Source of the DNA: CAZRGV01 sp964599655
GTDB taxonomy: Bacteria; Planctomycetota; Planctomycetia; Isosphaerales; Isosphaeraceae
Direction of reading: 5' to 3'
Assembly: GCA_964599655.1 (NCBI GenBank)
Contig: CAZRGV010000179.1
Coordinates: 1-10,532, forward strand
DNA length: 10,532 bases
Every line of letters starts with the position of its first letter. The stretch's first letter is position 1. Position numbers and translations under genes: made by a program. The notes under the pieces were generated by a model, which was given only the letters and a program-made list of their open reading frames with translations, did no database searches and was not told where the DNA came from. Of the stretch, positions 1 through 8,510 are shown piece after piece.

Positions 1-1459
1 CGGATCGATCGCGACCAGGCCGCGAGTGAGCCAGGCGGCCGCGACGAGGGCCAGCGCGCCGGCCATCGGCGCGCCGAGGGTCCGCGAGAGGAAGACGCGA
101 GGGCTCACGTCGAGCACCTTCGCGCAGTAGGATCCCGGCACCAGCAGGTTCGAGAACAGGGTGGTCAGCACCGTGCCCCAGATGACGCCCGAGACATCCC
201 CCGAGAGGCGGGTCCAGACGTAGCTCAGCGGCAGGTTAATGACCGAGCCGGCCAGCGCGGCGNNNNNNNNNNATCGCGATGACCTTCATCTTGCCCATGC
301 CGATGGCCATCTGCACGTGCACCGAGATCAAGAGCGGAATGGTCGCCACCAGGAACAGACGCATCAGGTGGGCCTGATCGGTGAACTTCGGCACCCACGC
401 GGCGAGGAAGGGCCGGGCGTCGATCCAGGCCAGCAGCGCGACGGGCAAGAGCAACCCGATGAGCAGGCGAGGGCCGTCGTACTTGATCCGTTCGAGGTCC
501 TTGCGGTCGCCGGCCGCCGCCAGGCTCGCCACGGCGGGCATCACGAGATAGGCCAGCATCCAGCCGGTTTGCCGGATCTGGAGGAACGGCTTGCTGATCG
601 CCTGGTAAATGGCGATCGCCGGCGCCGGCGTTTTCAGGGCGTAGCCCAGCACGGTCGTGTCGATCTTGTCGGCCAGGACGACGCTGAGCTGGATCAAGAA
701 AATGTAACTACTGATTTGAATGAGTGACTGATAATCGGACCAGCGCGCCCCCCGGAAGCGGGGGAAATGCCCCAGTTCGCGGACCATGACCCAGAGGGCC
801 GGTCCGAGCGACAGGCCGACACTCAGGCCGGTCTGGACCACGACGATCCAGAAATAGTCGATCCCGGCGTTCAGACCGGCCCAGAGGACGGCGAACCGGA
901 GGATGACGATGACCAGCTCGAGCCGGGGGATGAAGTCGTAGCGGCGGGCCGCCTGAAGCACGCTGGCGACGACCGTCGAGAGGCCGAAACAGGGGGCGGT
1001 GAGGGCCTGGAGCCAGAGGAGCCGGACGATCAGGCGGGCCGAATCGGGAGAAAACGTGTCGGGCACGCCGAAGGAGGCGATGCCCAGCAAGACGGCGGCC
1101 TGCACCACGGCGACTGTGGCGTAGAAGTTCAGGCCGCAGGCCACCGTGCGGTCGACCCCCTCGCGATCGCCCCGGGTCCAGCACTCGGAGACCCGCCCCT
1201 GCAAGGCCGAGCTCATGCCGAACTCGAGCAGGAACTGGAAGAAGCCGAAGCCCCAGGCGAAGCCGTAGGCTCCGTAGAGGTCGGCCCCGATGTGCTCGAG
1301 AATCAGCGGGACGCTCCAGAAGGCGAAAACCGCCTGCAAGGGGGTCCGAAGCGCCAGCCAGAAGGTGCCCCGGAGCAGTCGGCCCAGCACCGGAGGCAAG
1401 GCGCGGGAGCCGGTCGGCGAGGCGGTCGCGGGCACGGGGTCACGTCCTTCTCGATTCAC
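1..1459 (-). CDS. Polysaccharide flippase (Wzx/MATE-like membrane protein), partial at left edge and interrupted by an assembly gap
   Basis: Multi-pass inner-membrane protein of the polysaccharide biosynthesis/oligosaccharide flippase type, which moves lipid-linked sugar precursors across the membrane. About 395 residues precede the N run and 87 more can be read after it, so nearly the whole protein (usually 450-520 residues) is present. The N-terminal part has the family pattern: a short polar leader, then GTFWLALRTPLQAV, hydrophobic helices separated by short charged loops, and the FAWGFGFFQFLLEFGMSSAL segment. After the gap, minus-strand frame reading from position 261 gives AALAGSVINLPLSY and then GVIWGTVLTTLFSNLLVPG, typical of the C-terminal half. 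The frame change and the stop at 236 are gap artefacts. The start is uncertain: GTG at 1459 has a weak AGGG upstream, whereas GTG at 1435 has GAGAAGGA nine bases upstream. No glycosyltransferase neighbours are visible, so the substrate is unknown. Confidence 0.85.
263..272. other. Assembly gap (10 Ns) inside the flippase gene
   Basis: Ten Ns separate two pieces of one reading frame. The minus-strand codons start at positions equal to 1 mod 3 on the right side and 0 mod 3 on the left side, so a true gap length divisible by three restores the frame. Ten is therefore most likely a placeholder. With zero missing bases the join reads KVIA-I-AALAGSV without a stop, which suits a membrane helix. Confidence 0.95.
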
Positions 1460-1915
1460 GAGGTGTGGCCCTGGGATCGGTTCCGCCCAACGCCAATAAC
1501 GTCCCTCGACGATGATAGCCTCATGACCCGATCCTCAGAAGGCCAATGCCCTGCCTGCGTCTTTCCTTTCGATTCCAGCAGGGTTCCCGAGCGGCCAGGC
1601 CCTGCGAACCGCTTGTTGGTGCCGGTCGATTGTGCCGCGTGGGCCTTCGCGGACAAGACCGGGTTCGCGCGTCGGGTCCGAATGTCTTATGTTTCGGGAC
1701 ATGGCTGGCTACAATCGTGGGGCCGATGGCTCCGCCCCTGGGTTCCTCGGAGGCCGTCTCGGTATCCGTACCCGTGCTGTCACGGTTTTCCCATCGCCGA
1801 CGTGGTGAATCACGGTTCATCCCCGCGATTCTGGAAAGAACCTGACGACCAATCGACGCGAAACGTCTCGTGTCGCGCCTCTGATCCAGGGCCGATCTGA
1901 AGGGATTTGCTCGCC
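1460..1915. promoter_or_regulatory. Divergent intergenic region between the flippase and the efflux operon
   Basis: This 456-bp stretch lies between two genes that read away from each other, so it should hold promoters for both. Open frames across it on both strands give no recognisable protein and look less GC-biased than the genes on either side. A TACAAT hexamer at 1710-1715 on the plus strand could be a -10 box, but no good -35 lies 16-18 bases upstream. A small inverted repeat, ATGTC at 1682-1686 and GACAT at 1698-1702, sits just upstream and could be an operator half-site pair or chance. AAGGG at 1900-1904 is the likely ribosome binding site for the adaptor. No adjacent regulator gene is present. 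Confidence 0.35.
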
Positions 1916-3355
1916 ATGCTCCGCCAACTCGCGGCCTTTGCCTTGACGGTCTCGCTCCTGGGATTGATCGGTTGCGGCGGAGGGACGGAGACTCCTCGAG
2001 AGCCGCCGCCGCCACTGGTCAGCGTGGTCGAGGCGCGTACGATGACCGTCCCGCAACTGGCCAAGCCCAATGGGACCACGAGGGCCTTGCAGGAGGTCTC
2101 CATCCGCGCCCGGGTCCGCGGGTTCCTCAAGGAGCAGCACTTCGAGGAAGGGGCCGACGTCAAGGCCGGGCAGCTTTTGTTCGTCATCGACGAGGAGCCG
2201 TTCCAGGTCGCGCTCGAAGCGGCCAGGGCCAAGCAGGCCGAGGCCGAGGCCGCGCTGGAAAAGGCCCAGAAATCGAAGATGCGAGAGGTTGCCGCGGCCC
2301 AGGTCGCGCTCGACCGGGCGGTGCTGCTGCTGGCTCGCATCGAGGAAGCGAGGCAACGCGCCCTGCTCGCCCGCAAGGCGGCCGCGCAGCAAGACGTCGA
2401 CCGCGCCGAGGCCACGCGAGAGAAGAACGAGGCCCAGGTTGAGGCGGACCTCGCCAACCTGGAGCAGGCCAAGACCGACTACGAGATCAACATCCTGACC
2501 GCCAAGGCCAGCCTCGACGCGGCCAGGGCCAACGTCCGGGACGCCGAGATCAACCTTGGTTACTGTCGGATGATCGCGCCGATCGACGGCCGGATCGGCG
2601 AGGCCAAGGTCGAGGTCGGCAACCTCGTCGGCCCCGCCTCGGGCAGCGACTACACCGAACTGGCCACCATCGAGGAGCTCGATCCGATGGGGATCGACAT
2701 CCAGGTCAGCTCGCGCTACCTGTTGAGAGCCACCGCGCTGATCAAGAACGGCCTGGCCCTCCAGATCGAGCGGCCGGGCCTCGAAGGGGAGCGGAACCAC
2801 CCCTACCCTGGCACCGCCTTTTTCATCGACAACACGATCGACCCGACCACCTCCACGTTTCTCGTCAAGGGACGGGTTCCCAACCCGCAAAAGACCCTGC
2901 TGCCCGGCGACTACGTGAAAGTGAACATCACCGTGGGGGAAATCCCCAACGCGGTCGTTGTGCCCGAGCAAGCGGTCATGGAAGCCCAGGGCGGTTCGAT
3001 CGTCTATGTCGTCGATAAGTCGAGCAAGGTCGCCATCGCGCGCGTCCAGGCGGGTTCTACCTACGAGGGCCTTCGCGTCGTCGAGTCGGGGCTCGAGCCC
3101 GGTCAAACGGTCATCGTCGAGGGCCTGCAACTGGTCCGGCCCGGCATGACCGTCCAGACCGAGCCCGCCGCCCTCCCGACCAACCTGGGGACCGCATCGA
3201 GCCGATCGACCTCGACGCCCGAAGCCACCCAACCCGCGCCTGCCTCCGCTCCGCCCACGCCCGAGAAAACGCCGGCCGACGGCGCGAACGCGACCGCCAA
3301 GGATGTCACCAAGGATCAGGAAAACGCGAACACCCGCGACGAAACCCGGCCCTGA
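1916..3355 (+). CDS. RND efflux periplasmic adaptor (membrane fusion protein), lipoprotein
   Basis: AcrA/MexA-type adaptor that links an inner-membrane RND pump to an outer-membrane channel. The 479-residue protein starts with a lipoprotein signal peptide ending in LIGC, so Cys20 should be lipidated. Residues 61-96 form the first half of the lipoyl-like domain (VSIRARVRGFLK to IDEEPF). Residues 97-215 are an Ala/Glu/Lys/Arg-rich helical hairpin. The second lipoyl half follows at 216-230 (YCRMIAPIDGRIG), then the beta-barrel (FIDNTIDPTTSTFLVKGRV) and the membrane-proximal domain. Residues 420-479 are a Pro/Ala/Thr-rich, then charged, tail that looks disordered. The hairpin appears roughly 35 residues longer than in E. 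coli AcrA. I chose ATG 1916 over TTG 1907 because the AAGGG at 1900-1904 is only two bases from the TTG. The pump gene follows 96 bp downstream and is probably in the same transcript. The substrate cannot be read from the sequence. Confidence 0.93.
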   Translation: MLRQLAAFALTVSLLGLIGCGGGTETPREPPPPLVSVVEARTMTVPQLAKPNGTTRALQEVSIRARVRGFLKEQHFEEGADVKAGQLLFVIDEEPFQVALEAARAKQAEAEAALEKAQKSKMREVAAAQVALDRAVLLLARIEEARQRALLARKAAAQQDVDRAEATREKNEAQVEADLANLEQAKTDYEINILTAKASLDAARANVRDAEINLGYCRMIAPIDGRIGEAKVEVGNLVGPASGSDYTELATIEELDPMGIDIQVSSRYLLRATALIKNGLALQIERPGLEGERNHPYPGTAFFIDNTIDPTTSTFLVKGRVPNPQKTLLPGDYVKVNITVGEIPNAVVVPEQAVMEAQGGSIVYVVDKSSKVAIARVQAGSTYEGLRVVESGLEPGQTVIVEGLQLVRPGMTVQTEPAALPTNLGTASSRSTSTPEATQPAPASAPPTPEKTPADGANATAKDVTKDQENANTRDETRP

Positions 3356-3451
3356 GCACGTTCCGGAGGCCAGCCGAGCCGCCTCCGCCGCTTGCCGTCC
3401 CCGCGTTCGCACAAACGAGTACTTGCCCCGGCCTTCGAGACACGTGCCGCT

Positions 3452-6400
3452 ATGGTCAACTTCTTCATCCAACGGCCGATCTTCGCCACCGTGCTCGCCC
3501 TGTTGATGCTGCTGGTCGGCGGCATCTGCCTTTTCGTGCTCCCGATCTCGCTGTACCCCGAGATCGTGCCGCCCCAGGTGCAGATCAAGAGCACCTACAC
3601 CGGGGCCGACGCCCGGACCGTCGCCAACACGGTCACCACGCCGATCGAGCAGAAGGTCAACGGCGTCAAGGGGATGATCTACATCTCCTCGGATAGCACC
3701 AGCAACGGGCTCTCGCAGATCGTCGCCACCTTCGACGTCGGCTACTCGCTCGATATCGCGGCCGTCGACGTGCAGAACAAGGTGGAGATCGCCAAGCCCA
3801 CCCTTCCCGAGGAGGTCAAGCAGTTCGGCGTCGAGATCAAGAAGGCGTCGACCAACATGGTCTGCGTGGTCAACCTGGTGTCACCCAACGGCACGTACGA
3901 CTCGAACTACCTGAGCAACTACGCCGAGATCAACGTCGTCGACGTGATCCGACGGGTCGCGGGGGTGGGAGACGCCTCCATCTTCGGCCGTCGCTACGCC
4001 ATGCGAATCTGGCTCGACCCCGACCGCATGGTCAACGAACAGATGGCTCCCGAAGAGGTCGTCAACGCGATCAAGCAAGAAAACCGGCAGGCCGCCGCCG
4101 GCAAGATCGGCGCCGCGCCGGTGCCACCCGGCCAGCGGTTCGAGTACCCGATCATCGCCAAGGGCCGCCTGGAAACCGTCAAAGAGTTCGAAGATATCAT
4201 CGTTCGAGCACGATCCGATGGATCGGTGGTCCGGGTCAGCGACATCGCCCGCGTCGAGCTCGGCTCCGAGAACTACGAGATGGCCGGCTACCTCGACGGC
4301 AAGCCGGCCGCCACCATCCCGGTTTACCAGCTCGCCGAGGCCAACGCCCTTCAGATCGTCGAGCGGATCCGCAAGGAGATGGAACGGATCTCCCGGGACT
4401 TCCCCGACGACATCGAGTACAAGATCGCTTACGACACAACCCAGTATGTCGAGGAAAACATCACCGAGGTCGAACATACGTTGTTCGAGGCCTTCGTGCT
4501 GGTGATGATCGTCGTCTTCGTGTTCCTCCAGGGGTTCCGGGCCACGGTCATTCCGATGATCGCCATTCCGGTCTCCCTGGTCGCCACGTTCGCCCTGATG
4601 GCGGCCTTCGGCTTCTCGATCAACACGCTCACCCTGGCCGGCCTGGTGCTGGCGATCGGCCTGGTGGTCGACGACGCGATCATCGTCGTCGAGAACGTCG
4701 AGCGGCAGCTCGAGCGAGGGCTCCGGCCGCTGGAGGCCACCAGGACGGCCATGGCCCAGATCACCGCGCCGATCGTCACCATCACGCTGGTGCTGGGGGC
4801 CGTGTTCGTGCCCGTGGCGTTCATTCCGGGGCTCACCGGACGGCTCTACAACCAGTTCGCCCTCACGATCGTCTTCGCGTTTCTCTTCTCGGCGCTCAAC
4901 TCGCTGACGTTCAGCCCGGCCATGGCCCGGCTGTTCCTCAAGGCCAAGCGGAACCACGGCGAGTCGAAGTTCTTCTTCTTCCGATGGTTCAACCGTGGGA
5001 TGAAGTGGCTCGAGGATTCCTACGACGCGTTCCTCGACTACACCGCCCACCACTGGTGGACCATCGTCTTTCCCTCGATCGCCCTGCTGGTGCTGACCGG
5101 CTGGATGATCGCGCAACGGCCCAAGGCGTTCATTCCCGTCGAGGACCAGGGCTACCTCATCGTTTCGGTTCAAACCCCCGACGGCACCACCCAGGGACCG
5201 ACCGAGGCCATTCTGGACCGGGCCAACGAGATCGCCCGCGCGCTGCCCGGAGTCCGCAACATCGTTCGGATGGACGGCTACAGCCCGATCACCCAGGTGA
5301 ACCAGCCCAATAGCGGCGTCCTCTTCGTCATCCTCGAGCACTGGGAACATCGCAAGTCGCCCGAGCTTCGGGCCAGGGCGCTCGCCGCCCGGCTTCAGCA
5401 ACAACTGTCGAAGGAGATTCGAGGGGCGATCGTCCTGGTGCTGCCGCCGCCTCCCATTCAGGGCCTGGGCACGACCGGCGGCTTCGAGTTCATGCTCGAA
5501 GACCGCCAGAGCAAGGGGGTCGAGGCCCTCGCCAGGGTCACCGAGCAGTTCCTCCAGGCCGCCCGCAAGCGCCCCGAGCTGGCCGGCCTGTTCACGCCGT
5601 TCTCGACCAACGTTCCCCAGCTCCAGTTCGAGCTCGACCGCACCAAGGCCCGCACCCTCGACGTGCCGGTCTCCAGCGTCTTCGAGGTGCTCCAGACCAA
5701 CCTCGGCGGCCTCTACGTCAACGACTTCAACCTCTACGGCAAGGTCTGGAAGGTCATGATGCAGGCCGAGGGCAGCCGCCGCACCCGCCCCGAGGACATC
5801 GTCACGCTCCAGGTCCTTAGCCGCAAGGGCCAGAAGGTTCCGCTCAGCAGCCTGGGAGAGGTCAAGTACGCCATCGGCCCGATCGACGTGCCGCACTTCA
5901 ACCTCTACAACGCGGCCAAGATCACCGGCCAGCCCGCTCCCGGATTCAGCTCGGGCCAGGCCGTGAAGGCCATGGAGGAAGTCGCCGCCGCGGTCCTTCC
6001 CGAAGGCTTCGGCTATGAGTGGACCGGCACCACCTACCAGGAGCTGAAGACCGGCAACCTCGCCACCTACATCTTCGCCCTGTCAGTGGTTTGTGTTTTT
6101 CTGTTCATGTCGGCGCTTTATGAAAGCTGGGTCCGGCCGCTGGTCATCATCCTGACCGTCCCCCTGGCGATGTTCGGCGCCATTGTCGGGCTCTGGTTCT
6201 TCGACCTGCCGCTCGACGTCTTCGGGCAGATCGGCCTGGTCATGCTCATCGGCCTGGAAACCAAGAACGCCATTTTGATCATCGAGTTCGCCGTCGAGCT
6301 TCGCCAGAAGCACGGAATGAGCATCATCGACTCGGCCAAGGAAGCCTCCCGGCTCCGGCTCCGACCGATTCTCATGACCTCGTTTGCCTTTATCATGGGC

Positions 6401-6673
6401 GTTTTGCCCATGGCCCGCGCCACCGGCGCCGGCGCCTACAGCCGGAACTCGCTGGGCATCGTCATCGCCTCGGGCATGCTCATCAGCACGATCCTCGGCC
6501 GGTTCGTCATCCCGATCTATTACGTTCTGGGTGAGCGGTTCATTGACGCGATGGCCCGCCTCCGAGGGCGCGACGAGGACGAGCCCCCCGCCCTTCCCCA
6601 CACGAACGATGGCCACGCGCTCGAAGGCGATCACGGAGAGCCAACCAGGCCCTCCCCTCCACACGAAAATTGA
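3452..6673 (+). CDS. RND multidrug-type efflux pump, HAE1/AcrB family permease
   Basis: Proton-driven inner-membrane pump of 1073 residues, close to AcrB in length. It begins MVNFFIQRPIFA, the usual N-terminus of the family, so ATG 3452 is preferred over the in-frame TTG at 3392, which would add 20 atypical residues. Two similar halves are present, each with a first helix, a large periplasmic domain and a bundle of further helices; the second half begins near HHWWTIVFPSIALL. The proton-relay residues are intact: Asp407 and Asp408 in LVVDDAIIVVENVE (helix 4), Lys938 in GLETKNAILIIEF (helix 10), and the LRPILMTSFAF arginine in helix 11. This argues for an active drug- or lipid-type exporter rather than a metal pump. 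The last 40 or so residues are a charged cytoplasmic tail rich in Glu, Asp, His and Pro. It pairs with the adaptor upstream; no TolC-like channel gene follows. Confidence 0.96.
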   Translation: MVNFFIQRPIFATVLALLMLLVGGICLFVLPISLYPEIVPPQVQIKSTYTGADARTVANTVTTPIEQKVNGVKGMIYISSDSTSNGLSQIVATFDVGYSLDIAAVDVQNKVEIAKPTLPEEVKQFGVEIKKASTNMVCVVNLVSPNGTYDSNYLSNYAEINVVDVIRRVAGVGDASIFGRRYAMRIWLDPDRMVNEQMAPEEVVNAIKQENRQAAAGKIGAAPVPPGQRFEYPIIAKGRLETVKEFEDIIVRARSDGSVVRVSDIARVELGSENYEMAGYLDGKPAATIPVYQLAEANALQIVERIRKEMERISRDFPDDIEYKIAYDTTQYVEENITEVEHTLFEAFVLVMIVVFVFLQGFRATVIPMIAIPVSLVATFALMAAFGFSINTLTLAGLVLAIGLVVDDAIIVVENVERQLERGLRPLEATRTAMAQITAPIVTITLVLGAVFVPVAFIPGLTGRLYNQFALTIVFAFLFSALNSLTFSPAMARLFLKAKRNHGESKFFFFRWFNRGMKWLEDSYDAFLDYTAHHWWTIVFPSIALLVLTGWMIAQRPKAFIPVEDQGYLIVSVQTPDGTTQGPTEAILDRANEIARALPGVRNIVRMDGYSPITQVNQPNSGVLFVILEHWEHRKSPELRARALAARLQQQLSKEIRGAIVLVLPPPPIQGLGTTGGFEFMLEDRQSKGVEALARVTEQFLQAARKRPELAGLFTPFSTNVPQLQFELDRTKARTLDVPVSSVFEVLQTNLGGLYVNDFNLYGKVWKVMMQAEGSRRTRPEDIVTLQVLSRKGQKVPLSSLGEVKYAIGPIDVPHFNLYNAAKITGQPAPGFSSGQAVKAMEEVAAAVLPEGFGYEWTGTTYQELKTGNLATYIFALSVVCVFLFMSALYESWVRPLVIILTVPLAMFGAIVGLWFFDLPLDVFGQIGLVMLIGLETKNAILIIEFAVELRQKHGMSIIDSAKEASRLRLRPILMTSFAFIMGVLPMARATGAGAYSRNSLGIVIASGMLISTILGRFVIPIYYVLGERFIDAMARLRGRDEDEPPALPHTNDGHALEGDHGEPTRPSPPHEN

Positions 6674-6819
6674 TTCGAATTTCATACGATTTCTCTCGGA
6701 TTCGCTCTCCGCCGCCGACCCTCGAACTCCCGGAACTGGATGATGGAACCGGGGCGGTTCGTCCGATACACTGGCCAACCGCTCGACGTTCTCCTTCCGA
6801 GTTGCGAGAGGATTTTCCC
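6674..6819 (+). promoter_or_regulatory. Short intergenic region with the ribosome binding site of the esterase gene
   Basis: The 146 bp between the pump stop codon and the esterase start contain GAGAGGA at 6806-6812, seven bases before ATG 6820, which is a good Shine-Dalgarno match and fixes that start. I see no T-tailed hairpin to end the efflux transcript and no convincing -35/-10 pair, so read-through from the efflux genes cannot be excluded. Confidence 0.5.
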
Positions 6820-8394
6820 ATGAAACGCGGTTTGACTCGGATGATGGCCGGCCCACTGGTGTTGAGCCTGGGCCTCTTCCTTGTTGCCCTGGCCCCCTCG
6901 AGGGGCGATGTCCAGCTCCCGAACATCTTCGGCAGCCACATGGTCTTGCAGCAGGGGCAAAGCGACCGGGTCTGGGGCAAGGCCTCGCCCGGCGAGGAAG
7001 TCACCGTCCGCATCAACGGCCAGTCCAAGTCGACCAGGGCGGGTGACGACGGCAAGTGGTCGGTCACGCTCGACCCGTTGCCCGTCGGCGGCCCGCACAC
7101 GATGACGGTCCAGGGCAAGAACACCATCACTTTCGACGACGTGCTCGTCGGCGAGGTCTGGCTCTGCTCCGGCCAGTCGAACATGCAGATGGCCCTGAGC
7201 GCGGTCAACGACGCCGACCTGGAAGCCCTCACGGCCAAGTTCCCCAAGATCCGCCTGATCACGGTCCCGCAGGTCGGCACGCAGGAGCCGCAGGACAACT
7301 TCGACGGCAAGTGGGAACTCTGCACCCCCGAGAGCGTCAAGCCATTCTCGGCCGTCGGCTACCTCTTCGGCCGCCAACTCCACCAGACGCTCGACGTGCC
7401 CATCGGCCTGATCGACGACTCCTGGGGCGGCTCGGCCGCCGAGGCCTGGGTCCGCCGCGACCTGCTGGCCGCCGACCCGAAGTACAAGGACCTGCTCGCC
7501 TCCTGGGAAGAACGAGAGCGGAATTTCCCCGCCGCCAAGGCCGCCTACGAGAAGGCGCTGGCCGAGTGGCAGAAGGCCGCCAAGACCGCACGCGACAACG
7601 GAAAGCAACCCCCGCGACAACCCGCTGATCCCGAGGGCCTGATGCGGGGCAACCATCGGCCCGCGAACATTTACAACGGCGTGCTCAAGCCCACCATCGG
7701 TTACGGCATCAAGGGCGTCATCTGGTACCAGGGCGAGTCGAACGCCGGCCGCGCCTACCAGTATCGCGACCTCTTCCCGCTCCTGATCCAGAGCTGGCGC
7801 GACGAGTGGAAGATCGGCGACTTCCCCTTCTACTGGGTCCAGCTCGCCGACTTCCTGGCCGAGAAGCCCGAGCCCGGCGACAGCGCCTGGGCCGAGCTGC
7901 GAGAGGCCCAGACCATGACCATGAGCCGCCTGCCCCACACCGGCCAGGCCGTCATCATCGACATCGGCGAGGGCCGGGATATCCACCCCCGCAACAAGCA
8001 AGGCGTCGCCAACCGCCTCGCCCGATGGGCCCTGGCCAACGACTACGGCATCAAAATCCCCTACCAGAGCCCGACCTACAAGTCGATGGAGAAGGACGGC
8101 AACAAGATCGTCCTCACCTTCGACCACGCCGGCAGCACGCTCTACTCGTTCGACACCCCGGAGCCCCAGGGCTTCACCATCGCCGGCGCCGACCGCAAGT
8201 TCGTCCCGGCGAAGGCCCGGATCATCCCGCCGAACAAGGTCGAGGTCTGGTCCGTCGAGGTTTCCGACCCCGAGGCCGTCCGCTACGCCTGGGCCGACAA
8301 CCCGGTTTGCAACATGTATAGCCGTGAGGGGCTGCCCATGACGCCCTTCCGCACCGACGACTGGCCCGGCATCACCGCCGAGGTCACGAAGTAA
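6820..8394 (+). CDS. Secreted sialate O-acetylesterase-like (SASA domain) carbohydrate esterase
   Basis: SGNH-type esterase expected to remove acetyl groups from sugars outside the cytoplasm. The 524-residue protein has a signal peptide (MKRGLTR, then a Leu/Val/Ala core to about residue 25, with probable cleavage near VALA or SRG). The mature N-terminus, PNIFGSHMVLQQ followed by WGKA, is typical of the family and leads into a small beta-sandwich. The catalytic core has GEVWLCSGQSNMQM with the nucleophile Ser120, then DDSWGGSAAEAW, GVIWYQGESNAGRAYQYR (residues 298-315), and DIHP with Asp387 and His389 completing the expected triad or dyad. A Lys/Ala/Glu-rich, probably helical insertion occupies about residues 228-268 before NIYNGVLKP. 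The name comes from sialic-acid esterases, but planctomycetes carry many such proteins and no sialic acid genes are nearby, so a plant or algal polysaccharide substrate is just as likely. The upstream TTG at 6670 is rejected. Confidence 0.93.
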   Translation: MKRGLTRMMAGPLVLSLGLFLVALAPSRGDVQLPNIFGSHMVLQQGQSDRVWGKASPGEEVTVRINGQSKSTRAGDDGKWSVTLDPLPVGGPHTMTVQGKNTITFDDVLVGEVWLCSGQSNMQMALSAVNDADLEALTAKFPKIRLITVPQVGTQEPQDNFDGKWELCTPESVKPFSAVGYLFGRQLHQTLDVPIGLIDDSWGGSAAEAWVRRDLLAADPKYKDLLASWEERERNFPAAKAAYEKALAEWQKAAKTARDNGKQPPRQPADPEGLMRGNHRPANIYNGVLKPTIGYGIKGVIWYQGESNAGRAYQYRDLFPLLIQSWRDEWKIGDFPFYWVQLADFLAEKPEPGDSAWAELREAQTMTMSRLPHTGQAVIIDIGEGRDIHPRNKQGVANRLARWALANDYGIKIPYQSPTYKSMEKDGNKIVLTFDHAGSTLYSFDTPEPQGFTIAGADRKFVPAKARIIPPNKVEVWSVEVSDPEAVRYAWADNPVCNMYSREGLPMTPFRTDDWPGITAEVTK

Positions 8395-8410
8395 CCCCTC
8401 CGATCGCAAA

Positions 8411-8442
8411 GGCACGGGCGGCGCTGGTCAACCGCCCGTGCC
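8411..8442 (+). terminator. GC-rich hairpin after the esterase gene, probable terminator
   Basis: A perfect 11-bp stem, GGCACGGGCGG at 8411-8421 with CCGCCCGTGCC at 8432-8442, closes a 10-base loop 16 bp after the esterase stop codon. The position fits a transcription terminator. The following bases (tcacgcttt) are not a strong T run, so it may be a weak or factor-assisted terminator, or an mRNA 3'-end stabiliser. Confidence 0.6.
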
Positions 8443-8510
8443 TCACGCTTTGGCGCTGCGCAAGAAGAACCGGATCGATTTCACGTGGGAACGCAGGTTT
8501 GAGTGGCTGG

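Noticed and set aside
236..262. C-terminus RRAGRLGH and stop codon of the flippase
   Set aside because: It arises only because ten Ns shift the frame; the other frame continues with a convincing membrane-protein sequence to the window edge.
1460..1906. Possible small genes in the divergent intergenic region
   Set aside because: Frames on both strands overlap, lack good ribosome binding sites, do not show the GC-rich third-position bias of the neighbours, and give no recognisable protein.
3392..3451. TTG start adding 20 residues to the RND pump
   Set aside because: Family members start at the MVNFFIQRPIFA position; the extra residues are polar and atypical.
1817..3472. Long antisense frame (551 codons) over the adaptor
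   Set aside because: It is a mirror of the high-GC third-codon pattern in the adaptor gene; its Asp/Gly/Leu/Val/Arg-rich product has no recognisable domain.
3881..5896. Long antisense frame (671 codons) over the RND pump
   Set aside because: The sense strand encodes a complete, motif-perfect pump; the antisense product is low-complexity and charge-rich.
6670..6819. TTG start adding 50 residues to the esterase
   Set aside because: ATG 6820 has a good ribosome binding site and starts a proper signal peptide; the upstream residues would bury it.
6682..8415. Antisense frame (577 codons) over the esterase
   Set aside because: Shadow of the esterase gene, with no domain, signal or ribosome binding site of its own.
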